From contig CAKUBG010000037.1 of the NCBI GenBank assembly GCA_934636825.1, positions 1 through 21,903 of the forward strand: 21,903 nt of DNA. Direction: 5' to 3'. The notes beneath the pieces were generated by a model, which was not told where the DNA came from, made no database searches, and saw only the letters and a list, made by a program, of their open reading frames with translations. The position numbers and the translations under genes were made by a program. Source of the DNA: an uncultured bacterium. GTDB taxonomy: Bacteria > Vulcanimicrobiota > Xenobia > Xenobiales > Xenobiaceae. Positions 1-5,877 of the stretch are shown piece by piece; the stretch's first letter is position 1; every line of letters starts with the position of its first letter.

Positions 1-314
1 TGCCAATTGGGTGCCGCGAGGTACTCTTCGTTAGCTTTAACTTCTTCGGCTTCAGCTTCAGCCTTACGGATGGCAGCCTTAGAAGGCCGGCCACGCTTAG
101 GCTTGGCAGCTTCTACAGCTTGAGCAAGGCGAACATTTTCCCAGTACCGCTCCTGCGCTTCCTTAGGAAGCGAGTCAAGGGCGATCTCGTACTTGAAACC
201 GTGCCCTCCGTTAGGGTTTGGAACTTTATCAGCGACGAGCTCTCCTCTGGAAATCCTCGCGCGAACGGTTTGAACAGTCGTCATTAACAATTCTGCGGCA
301 TCGGCTACGTTCAT
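1..314 (-). CDS. Mu-like phage transposase (MuA type), N-terminal fragment
   Basis: This reading frame starts at ATG 314-312 and runs off the left edge after 104 codons, so only the N-terminus is visible. Residues 1-60 match the winged-helix Mu-type DNA-binding domain (HTH_Tnp_Mu): an opening MNVADAAELL, an arginine-rich helix (TVRARI), a GGHGFKYEI segment and the LPKEAQERYW motif seen in MuA and MuB-associated transposases. A basic linker follows, with an AT-hook-like core (KRGRP, residues 73-77) and an Ala/Glu-rich stretch. In Mu this domain binds the internal enhancer/operator and helps assemble the transpososome. The start overlaps the stop of the upstream regulator gene (ATGA), so the two are translationally coupled, as ner and A are neighbours in Mu. 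Its codons favour AAG and CTT/CTC more than the nearby host genes. The catalytic DDE domain would lie outside the window. The family call is from motif recognition only. Confidence 0.82.
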   Translation of the reverse strand, partial: MNVADAAELLMTTVQTVRARISRGELVADKVPNPNGGHGFKYEIALDSLPKEAQERYWENVRLAQAVEAAKPKRGRPSKAAIRKAEAEAEEVKANEEYLAAPNW

Positions 315-511
315 AGGAGCTCCTTAACGGAGCATCCCACTAATTCAGCTATTTTTGCTAACACGAGAATTGAAGGCAGTCTGCTGCCGTTCTCCCACCT
401 ATTAACAGTTATGCGAGAAACGCCTAAAGCTATAGCTAACTGCTCTTGGGTGATCCCTAATCGCTCTCTTGCTGCTCTGATATTTAGTTGTATCTGTTTT
501 GGATACTTCAT
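311..511 (-). CDS. Ner/Cro-like XRE-family phage regulator
   Basis: This is a 66-residue protein that is almost entirely one XRE helix-turn-helix: ITQEQLAIALG (residues 20-30) followed by a recognition helix SRITVNRWENG (32-42). It lies between the divergent repressor and the transposase gene, the place of ner in Mu or cro in lambda, so its likely role is to turn down repressor and early transcription. Its recognition helix is identical to that of the opposing repressor (583-915), so both should bind the same operators. The ATG (511-509) has no Shine-Dalgarno sequence, and the strong promoter in front (TTGACT-N17-TATATA) would start RNA at about 512, so the message may be leaderless. The stop overlaps the transposase start. 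Early-regulator identity is inferred from size and position. Confidence 0.82.
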   Translation of the reverse strand: MKYPKQIQLNIRAARERLGITQEQLAIALGVSRITVNRWENGSRLPSILVLAKIAELVGCSVKELL

Positions 512-589
512 ATTTATTTATATATCCAAAATGGATACATAAGTCAAGAGGTTAGGGCCTAATATGTAAAAATGTATCCAATATGGTTT
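491..589. promoter_or_regulatory. Three-operator phage switch (O1, O2, O3)
   Basis: Three copies of one 15-bp dyad lie between and just inside the divergent regulator genes. O1 at 491-505 is TATCTG-TTT-TGGATA, O2 at 523-537 is the perfect TATCCA-AAA-TGGATA, and O3 at 575-589 is TATCCA-ATA-TGGTTT. Centres are 32 and 52 bp apart, near three and five helical turns. O2 fills the spacer of the leftward promoter, O1 overlaps codons 3-7 of the Ner/Cro-like gene, and O3 covers the repressor start codon. Repressor on O1/O2 would shut the early promoter, and O3 would give autoregulation. The sites are read directly; the wiring is inferred. Confidence 0.7.
519..547 (-). promoter_or_regulatory. Early leftward phage promoter
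   Basis: On the minus strand there is a -35 TTGACT (547-542), a 17-bp spacer and a -10 TATATA (524-519), a near-consensus sigma70-type promoter. The spacer contains operator O2. The predicted transcription start, about 512, coincides with the ATG of the Ner/Cro-like gene. A weaker -10 candidate for the opposing repressor gene is TAATAT at 560-565, with no good -35. Confidence 0.65.
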
Positions 590-915
590 CACTTAGAGAA
601 AATTTTATTGAGCAAATGAAACAAGCGAGAGAATCGCTAGACATTAACCAAGAAGCACTTGGCAAAAAGATGTCAGTATCGCGGATTACAGTAAACCGAT
701 GGGAGAATGGAGAGCGAGTACCTGATTTAGATACAGTTGAGAAAATAGCAAAAGCGCTTAACAAAAAAGCTGTAATCACCCTACAAGACAACAGTGAAAA
801 GGAAGAAAGCAAGGTAAGCCAAGAGGCAAAAGAGTTGTGCTTGATGATTGAGAAGCTCGACTGCGATGCAAGAAAGCATATTCGTGGCTTAATTGAGATT
901 TTATCAAGAAAATAA
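583..915 (+). CDS. XRE-family phage repressor (c/CI-like)
   Basis: This is a 110-residue protein with an N-terminal XRE helix-turn-helix (about residues 14-60; INQEALGKKM then recognition helix SRITVNRWENG, residues 33-43). A charged linker and a helical C-terminus rich in Leu/Ile (about 81-110) follow, the latter suited to dimerisation. There is no peptidase (LexA/CI type) domain, so this repressor would not be self-cleaved in an SOS response. It is transcribed away from the Ner/Cro-like gene and transposase, matching the c repressor position at the left end of Mu-like phages. The ATG at 583 lies inside operator O3 and only about 12 nt after a predicted transcription start, with no clear ribosome site, which suggests weak self-limited expression. 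It could instead be a repressor of an unrelated element, but the shared operators argue for a single switch. Confidence 0.82.
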   Translation: MVSLRENFIEQMKQARESLDINQEALGKKMSVSRITVNRWENGERVPDLDTVEKIAKALNKKAVITLQDNSEKEESKVSQEAKELCLMIEKLDCDARKHIRGLIEILSRK

Positions 916-1290
916 GCTTTCTTTGCTTTCCTTGCTTACCTTGACAAATAGAGAAAAACGCCGAAAATTCGGGCTTTTCTTAAAATGAATTTTTGGAATT
1001 TTGGATCGGATAAAAAATTAGGAGTTTTAAAAATACAAAAATCCGCACAGATCCGCTTTTTTTCAGGCTTTTTAAGCCCCTAAACGACAATAAAAAACGC
1101 CCCTTCAGCTCCTATTTAATAGGTTTTGAAAGGACGTTAAATTGTAAAAAAGCGGATCTGCTGGAAAAAATTCTCGCAAACCATTTAGGAAGCCGATGAA
1201 GAAAAAAGCCCGAAGTGATGGGATTTTAAGGAGATCTAAAAAATGGGCTTTCTCTCAAAACATCCGATCCCTTATAGCTATCTTTTGAGC
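916..1290. mobile_element. Gene-free terminal zone of the Mu-like prophage (candidate end)
   Basis: This zone has no credible gene. It lies outside the repressor, where a Mu-like phage keeps its transposase end sites and its terminus. I see a 15-bp exact inverted pair: CAGATCCGCTTTTTT at 1049-1063 and its reverse complement at 1147-1161. A GGATCGGAT motif also occurs on the plus strand (1002-1010) and on the minus strand (1270-1262). Mu ends likewise carry several transposase sites in mixed orientation. A possible terminus is the CA at 1260-1262, which on the minus strand reads TGTTTTGAGAG inward; Mu-family ends start with TG. The exact end and the 5-bp target duplication cannot be verified because the other end is off-window. 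Confidence 0.45.
952..980 (+). terminator. Probable terminator of phage repressor gene
   Basis: An A-run, then GCCGAA - AA - TTCGGGC, then TTTTCTT forms a short hairpin with a one-base bulge followed by T residues. It lies 37 nt after the repressor stop codon. Confidence 0.4.
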
Positions 1291-1344
1291 AAATAGAATC
1301 TTCTAAGTTTTGGATAAAAAGACTAAAGAAGATTCTATTTTTTT
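1291..1344 (+). terminator. Strong 14-bp hairpin with T-run at the phage/host junction
   Basis: AAATAGAATCTTCT (1291-1304) pairs exactly with AGAAGATTCTATTT (1327-1340) across a 22-nt loop, followed by more T residues to 1344. It has the form of an intrinsic terminator for rightward transcription and sits 20 nt before the start codon of the dehydrogenase gene. It may insulate that gene from phage read-through, or attenuate it. Confidence 0.55.
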
Positions 1345-1363
1345 ATCTTTTTGGGAAAAAATC

Positions 1364-2341
1364 ATGAAATCGTTATTCTTTGATCACAAATTACAAATAA
1401 AAGAAACTCCTTGCCCTCAAGCTGTCGACGCTGAAGCTCTTATCAAGGTAGAATTGGCAGGCATTTGCAATACAGATTTAGAGCTTTGTCGTGGTTATAT
1501 GGATTTTACGGGCGTTTTAGGCCACGAATTTGTTGGCACTGTCGAAGAATTAGGCTCCGCTTGCTCAGATGCTGACAGGCAAAAATGGCTGCACAAAAGA
1601 GTTGTTGGTGAAATCAATTGCGGCTGCGGCCACTGTTCTTGGTGCTTGGCTCACTCTGACGCTCGTCATTGTCCTAAACGCACCACTTTAGGAATTGACA
1701 GGCGCCACGGCGTCTTCGCTCCTTACACTTTGCTGCCGGTAAAAAACTTATACGAAGTACCAACTTCTGTAACTAATCGCCAAGCAGTTTTTACTGAGCC
1801 TTTGGCCGCAGCTTGGGAAATTGCTGAACAGCTCCATTTGCAGCCCAATTCTCAAGTGCTTATCTTTGGCGATGGCAAACTTGGCTTAATGGCTGCCGCC
1901 GTCTTGCGCTTAAGTTGCCTAAACCTCACCCTTATAGGCAAACATGAGCAAAAGCTGCAATTAGCTGCCAAAATGGGCGTCAAAACGCAGCTTTTGTCAG
2001 ACTTTCAACCTCAACAAGCCGATGTAGTTGTAGAAGCTACCGGCAGCCCCAACGGCTTAGAAATGGCCATCGCCAACGTGAAGCCGCGCGGCACCGTGGT
2101 ATTAAAGTCTACGGTAGCGGCTAATTCCAACTTAAATTTGGCTCCTATAGTAGTAAAAGAAATAACTGTGTTAGGATCGCGCTGCGGCCCCTTTGCTCCG
2201 GCTTTAAAAGCTATGGAAATGGGCCTAATCGATCCGGAGCCGCTTATCAGCGCGATCTATCCTCTAAGCGAAGGCTTAAGCGCCTTTTCCAAAGCGCAGG
2301 ATCACAACTGTATTAAAGTGTTAGTTGATCCTGCGCTTTAG
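1364..2341 (+). CDS. Zinc-dependent alcohol dehydrogenase family protein (MDR)
   Basis: This is a 325-residue medium-chain dehydrogenase/reductase (COG1063-like). The N-terminal GroES-like catalytic domain carries the zinc ligand Cys35 (GICNTD) and His54-Glu55 (GHE). A structural zinc lobe follows with Cys88, Cys91, Cys94 and Cys103. The Rossmann domain starts near residue 165 (LIFGDGKLGLMAA, a variant of GxGxxG) and has the usual EATGSP motif. It should oxidise an alcohol or polyol, or reduce the matching carbonyl, with NAD(P); the substrate cannot be read from sequence. I prefer ATG 1364 because the in-frame TTG at 1310 lies inside the hairpin at 1291-1344. No good Shine-Dalgarno precedes the ATG. 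The prophage end lies immediately upstream, so the native promoter may have been displaced by the insertion. Confidence 0.85.
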   Translation: MKSLFFDHKLQIKETPCPQAVDAEALIKVELAGICNTDLELCRGYMDFTGVLGHEFVGTVEELGSACSDADRQKWLHKRVVGEINCGCGHCSWCLAHSDARHCPKRTTLGIDRRHGVFAPYTLLPVKNLYEVPTSVTNRQAVFTEPLAAAWEIAEQLHLQPNSQVLIFGDGKLGLMAAAVLRLSCLNLTLIGKHEQKLQLAAKMGVKTQLLSDFQPQQADVVVEATGSPNGLEMAIANVKPRGTVVLKSTVAANSNLNLAPIVVKEITVLGSRCGPFAPALKAMEMGLIDPEPLISAIYPLSEGLSAFSKAQDHNCIKVLVDPAL

Positions 2342-2653
2342 CTAAACTTAAAAGCACAACGCTAAAGCCAAATTAGCCACCCAATTAGCCGCCAACTACA
2401 CTAAAAAAAGAAGTGCCGCGCGGCTACAGGCACGGTGCACCTGGGGCGCTGGATGAAGTGTGGATAGCAGCACTGAATTTGCCGAACGGCAGCACGATCG
2501 CGATCGTCCTTTTACTGAATATTTGGCGATCTTAAGCGATTGTCTGCTATAGGCCCCAGTCCTTTAAAGCTTTTGGAAGAACTTATGCTTAATAATAAAC
2601 TGGTTCCACATAGTCGTACTTGCGATTTAGTCAGTGACCAAGTTTTAACAAGT
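2342..2653. other. Gene-poor intergenic stretch
   Basis: No supported gene is present. Two short frames look faintly coding: 2460 to about 2553 ends in TAG after reading ...FTEYLAILSDCLL, and about 2562-2673 reads ...KLLEELMLNNKLVPH.... They may be remains of a decayed gene, but neither has a ribosome site or a recognisable domain. It also holds a perfect 14-bp palindrome, ACGATCGCGATCGT (2494-2507), and a GCCGCGCGGC palindrome further left. Confidence 0.35.
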
Positions 2654-2714
2654 TTATTTTTATTTGCGTTATAAAAATAATTGCTGCCAGCAACAATTGT
2701 ATATAAAATACAAT
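2654..2714 (+). promoter_or_regulatory. nrdJ promoter region with three consecutive inverted repeats
   Basis: Three dyads lie nearly end to end: TTATTTTTAT/ATAAAAATAA (2654-2663, 2671-2680), TTGCTG-C-CAGCAA (2681-2693) and ATTGTAT/ATACAAT (2696-2702, 2708-2714). A candidate promoter runs through them: -35 TTGCTG (2681-2686), 17 bp, -10 TAAAAT (2704-2709). The second dyad covers the -35 and the third covers the -10, classic repressor positions. They do not match the NrdR box well. Promoter strength and regulator are inferred. Confidence 0.45.
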
Positions 2715-2802
2715 ATCAAGTTATAGTTCCAGGCGAATTTGTAGCCTTATATTTTTGCCTTATCTTAAATAGGTTTTTACTTTTATACGGAGAAAAGCGC
2801 GG

Positions 2803-2872
2803 GACGCGTTTCGTGCTGCTTTATATGATGATAAGTTGAGGGGGAAACTTCTAGTTAAGCAGAGAGCGCGTC
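2803..2872 (+). promoter_or_regulatory. Structured 5' leader of nrdJ (candidate cis-regulatory RNA)
   Basis: The leader can fold into one long arm. GACGCG (2803-2808) pairs with CGCGTC (2867-2872), CTGCTT (2816-2821) with AAGCAG (2857-2862), and an inner hairpin AAGTT/AACTT (2833-2837, 2846-2850) presents a GAGGGGGA loop. The internal loops are asymmetric. It ends 11 nt before the GGAGG ribosome site (2884-2888), so folding could affect translation. No cobalamin-riboswitch B12 box is visible. A candidate nrdJ-associated RNA motif has been described from bioinformatic searches; I cannot test a match here. Confidence 0.4.
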
Positions 2873-2899
2873 TATTATTATTTGGAGGCCTTTATTGCC

Positions 2900-5386
2900 A
2901 TGCAACCGACTTACTTGTCGCAGGAAAATAAACTTTCCAGCTTGGGAGAGAAGATCTTTTTAGATCGCTATTCCTTAAAAGACGGTTCAAAGGATACTTT
3001 AGCTAAAGGCGACACCGTTGTTGTCTTGTTAGATCCTAAGAGCAGTCAGCGTGAAATTGGGGAAATTACCGAAATTGACGGCGACAATGTAAGCGTTACT
3101 TTGCGTGACGGCTCTCCTTTTCAGACTGTTAAAGAACATGTGGATAAGCCCTTGGAGCTCCACGTGGAAGACATGATGGATCGCGTAGCTAAAGGCGCTT
3201 CCCAAATTGAAAACAAAAAAGATCGCGAAACATGGCAGACTAATTTCCGCTGGCTCTTAGAAGGTTGGAAGTTTGTGCCTGGAGGTCGTATTCTTTCTTC
3301 TTGCGGCAGCAGTCAACAACTGACTTTCTACAATTGCTTTGTAGTGCCCAGTCCTTACGACTCTCGCGACGGTATTATCAGTACCCTTTCCCATATGGCG
3401 GAAATAATGAGTCGCGGCGGCGGCGTAGGCATCAACCTTTCTTCTTTGCGTCCGCGCCATTCTTACGTAAAAGGTGTCAATGGGCGCTCTTCCGGTTCAG
3501 TCTCTTGGGGCGGTTTATATAGTTTCGTTACCGGCTTAATCGAACAAGGTGGCTCCCGTCGCGGCGCTCTTATGCTCATTCTGAACGTTTGGCACCCCGA
3601 CATTATTGAATTTATCAATTCTAAACGCGAAGCGGGCAAAATAACCAACGCCAATATTTCTGTAGGTATTACCGCCGACTTTATGCAAGCTGTCCATGAC
3701 AACGCCGATTGGAATTTAATCTTCCCCGATACCAACGATCCCAAGTACGCCGATCAATGGCATGGCGATATTAAAGATTGGCAAGCAAAAGGCGGCCAGA
3801 TTATCGTTCATAAAACTGTCAAAGCTAGAGATATTTGGAATAATATTATTGAAAGTGCTTGGGCCTCAGCTGAACCTGGCGTCTGGTTTATCGATCGCAG
3901 CAACGAGCTTTCCAACTCTTGGTATTATCCGGAAGGACGCGTAGTTTGTACCAATCCTTGTGGCGAACAGCCTTTGCCCGCTTGGTCAGTATGCAATTTA
4001 GGCCACATCAACCTTTCCAAGATGAGTAAAGATGGACAAGTTGATTGGGACACCTTGAAAAAAACCGTCCAATATGCCGTCCGTTTCTTAGATAATATTA
4101 TCGATACTACTCCCTACTTCTTCACTCAAAATAAAGAGCAACAATCTAAAGAACGCCGCATCGGTTTAGGTACTGTCGGTTTGGCTGAACTTTTAGTTAG
4201 ACAAGAACTCCGCTACGGTTCTCCCGAATCAGAAGAATTTATCAAGAAACTTTATAAGTTTATTGCCGAAACAGCTTATCAAGCTTCTGCCGACTTAGCT
4301 GCCGAAAAAGGTAGTTTCCCTCGCTTCGATAAAGACAAATATTTACAAGGCAAGTTTATCCAGCGCCTTTCCGAAGATACTCGCGCCAAGATTGCCCAAG
4401 AAGGCATTCGCAACGTTACTTTGCTTACTCAAGCTCCTACCGGTACTGTAGGTACAATGGTAGGCACCTCTACCGGTATTGAGCCTTTCTATTTCTGGTC
4501 TTACACTCGCAAGAGTCGCTTAGGCGTCCACGTAGAGAAAGTGGCTGTTTTAGACGAGTGGCAGCAAAAGCATCCTGGCGAGCCTACTCCAGATTATTTT
4601 GTCAGCGCTTTGGATCTTACACCTCAAGAGCATGTTCAAGTGCAAGCTGATATTCAGTATTGGGTAGATTCGGCTATTTCCAAAACTTGCAACGTCCCTG
4701 CCGATTATACTGTCGATCAAGTGCGTGAGCTTTATGAGCTTATGTATAAACTTGGTTGCAAAGGTGGCACCATCTATAGAGATAAATCTAGAGATGAGCA
4801 AGTGCTCAGTGCCGAAAAAGACACTAAAAAAGCTGCTGAAGAGCCTAAAAAAGAAGAGAAAAAGGTTGTCGAAAAGAGGCAGCCTAAAGTGCGTCCTCGT
4901 CCTACTGTACGTCGCGGCGTAACTGTTACTAAGTCTACTCCTACCGGTACAGCTCATATTATTATGAATGATGATGAAAACAACCAGCCCTTTGAAGTTT
5001 TCATCGAAATTGGCAAAGGCGGATCGGACATTAAAGCTATGGCCGAAGCCTTAGGACGCATTGCTTCTATTCTGCTGCGCGTCAACTCTCCGCTTAGTCC
5101 GAAAGAACGTGTCAAAGAAATTGTCGAACAACTTGGCGGCATCGGCGGTCAAAGCTCAGTTGGCTTTGGCAAGAACAAAGTGCGTTCGCTGCCTGACGCT
5201 ATTTCTCAAGCTCTGTCCGACACCTACTTAGCTCCAGAAGAAAATCCCGAATTGGAAGAAATACGCCAAAAAGCTGAAGCTATTGGTAAAATTACCGCTG
5301 ATATTTGCCCAGAATGCGGCAACAGCAGCTTTATCAATATTGAAGGCTGCACCAAGTGCTATCTTTGCGGCCATTCTGAATGCTAG
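2900..5386 (+). CDS. nrdJ: Adenosylcobalamin-dependent (class II) ribonucleoside-diphosphate reductase
   Basis: This 828-residue enzyme makes deoxynucleotides using a coenzyme B12-derived radical and works with or without oxygen. Catalytic residues line up with the Thermotoga maritima class II pattern: redox pair Cys135 (SSCGSS) and Cys365 (SVCNLG), and the NPCGE motif with Asn352, thiyl-radical Cys354 and Glu356; the spacing of 11 between Cys354 and Cys365 matches. The phosphate-binding loop reads QAPTGTVGTMVGTSTGIEP. After the barrel comes a Lys/Glu/Arg-rich linker (roughly residues 636-680), then a TSCPD-type domain with GGIGGQSS, and a C-terminal zinc-ribbon/redox tail with CPECG, CTKC and CGHSEC cysteines. 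I place the start at ATG 2900, 11 nt after GGAGG (2884-2888); an in-frame TTG at 2882 precedes that site. The gene is monocistronic with a long structured leader. Confidence 0.95.
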   Translation: MQPTYLSQENKLSSLGEKIFLDRYSLKDGSKDTLAKGDTVVVLLDPKSSQREIGEITEIDGDNVSVTLRDGSPFQTVKEHVDKPLELHVEDMMDRVAKGASQIENKKDRETWQTNFRWLLEGWKFVPGGRILSSCGSSQQLTFYNCFVVPSPYDSRDGIISTLSHMAEIMSRGGGVGINLSSLRPRHSYVKGVNGRSSGSVSWGGLYSFVTGLIEQGGSRRGALMLILNVWHPDIIEFINSKREAGKITNANISVGITADFMQAVHDNADWNLIFPDTNDPKYADQWHGDIKDWQAKGGQIIVHKTVKARDIWNNIIESAWASAEPGVWFIDRSNELSNSWYYPEGRVVCTNPCGEQPLPAWSVCNLGHINLSKMSKDGQVDWDTLKKTVQYAVRFLDNIIDTTPYFFTQNKEQQSKERRIGLGTVGLAELLVRQELRYGSPESEEFIKKLYKFIAETAYQASADLAAEKGSFPRFDKDKYLQGKFIQRLSEDTRAKIAQEGIRNVTLLTQAPTGTVGTMVGTSTGIEPFYFWSYTRKSRLGVHVEKVAVLDEWQQKHPGEPTPDYFVSALDLTPQEHVQVQADIQYWVDSAISKTCNVPADYTVDQVRELYELMYKLGCKGGTIYRDKSRDEQVLSAEKDTKKAAEEPKKEEKKVVEKRQPKVRPRPTVRRGVTVTKSTPTGTAHIIMNDDENNQPFEVFIEIGKGGSDIKAMAEALGRIASILLRVNSPLSPKERVKEIVEQLGGIGGQSSVGFGKNKVRSLPDAISQALSDTYLAPEENPELEEIRQKAEAIGKITADICPECGNSSFINIEGCTKCYLCGHSEC

Positions 5387-5445
5387 CTTTATAATATATT
5401 AAAGCAGTTACACTCGTAGTTTTTTAACCAACAGGCGGAGGCAGT

Positions 5446-5710
5446 GGCGATGGAAGGCGAAGAACATTGGCCGTTAGGCCAGTTCGAGCCTGGAAGAGCC
5501 GCTGCTGGAGCTAGCCAACATGAACATGAGCCCGCAGCCAAAACTTATAGCGCAATTTTTTCACCATATCGGTAGCGCAGGCCTCTGGCCGTTAGGCCAG
5601 TCAGCCGGAGCGTAGATATGGTAAAAAATGTAGCTAACACAAAATAGCTAACAGGCGGGCCGTACAATAATTAGCGTCTCTACAATGAAAAAAACTACGC
5701 AACCAAACAG
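5446..5710 (+). repeat. Structured dispersed repeat, copy A
   Basis: About 265 bp, matched along its whole length by the reverse complement of 21632-21903 with scattered differences. Hairpin 1 is TGGCC-GTTA-GGCCA (5468-5481). Hairpin 2 is a long nested palindrome from 5556 to 5628: TTTTTT-c-ACCATATC pairs with GATATGGT-AAAAAA, and inside it CGC/GCG, GGC/GCC and CTGGCC/GGCCAG (5585-5590, 5595-5600) close on a GTTA loop. A tail of repeated TAGCTAACA and a GCGTCTCTA segment ends near 5710. No transposase is linked. It could be a MITE-like element, an extragenic palindrome family or a noncoding RNA gene. Confidence 0.75.
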
Positions 5711-5810
5711 GTTTACGCTATACATGTTGGTGCTAAATTTATAGCCACGTTGCTTAAGTTCGTTATATCCCTCCTCGAAAATATCGCCAACTCATTACTG
5801 AATATACAAC

Positions 5811-5855
5811 AAAAAAGCGCTCAGTTTCTCATATTGAAAAAGCTGAAGCGCTTTT
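5811..5855 (-). terminator. tyrS terminator
   Basis: Read leftward, AAAAGCGCT-TCAG pairs with CTG-AGCGCTTTTTT (arms 5855-5842 and 5824-5811), ending in a T-run. It starts 23 nt after the tyrS stop codon. Confidence 0.7.
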
Positions 5856-5877
5856 GTGAATCTAAATCAGTTGCTAA

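Larger units (their letters stand above)
5387..5877. other. Intergenic space between nrdJ and tyrS
   Basis: Apart from repeat copy A (5446-5710) and the tyrS terminator (5811-5855), nothing is recognisable. No clear intrinsic terminator follows nrdJ. A 41-codon frame at 5450-5575 lies inside the repeat and is broken in the other copy, so it is not called as a gene. Confidence 0.6.

Noticed and set aside
552..812. 86-codon frame antisense to the phage repressor
   Set aside because: It overlaps a clear XRE protein on the other strand and shows no domain; it is a shadow.
2690..2716. NrdR box pair at the nrdJ promoter
   Set aside because: The dyads do not fit the NrdR consensus and their centres are only about 18 bp apart, not about three helical turns.
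2700..2900. Cobalamin riboswitch upstream of nrdJ
   Set aside because: Expected for a B12-dependent enzyme, but I find no B12 box or the conserved core purine motifs.
3257..3522. Several frames overlapping nrdJ on both strands
   Set aside because: nrdJ has intact catalytic motifs throughout; the others lack start signals and recognisable content.
5450..5575. 41-codon open frame inside repeat copy A
   Set aside because: In copy B the same frame hits a stop in hairpin 1, the hairpin length differs by 11 bases, and downstream differences change amino acids freely. It does not behave as a gene.
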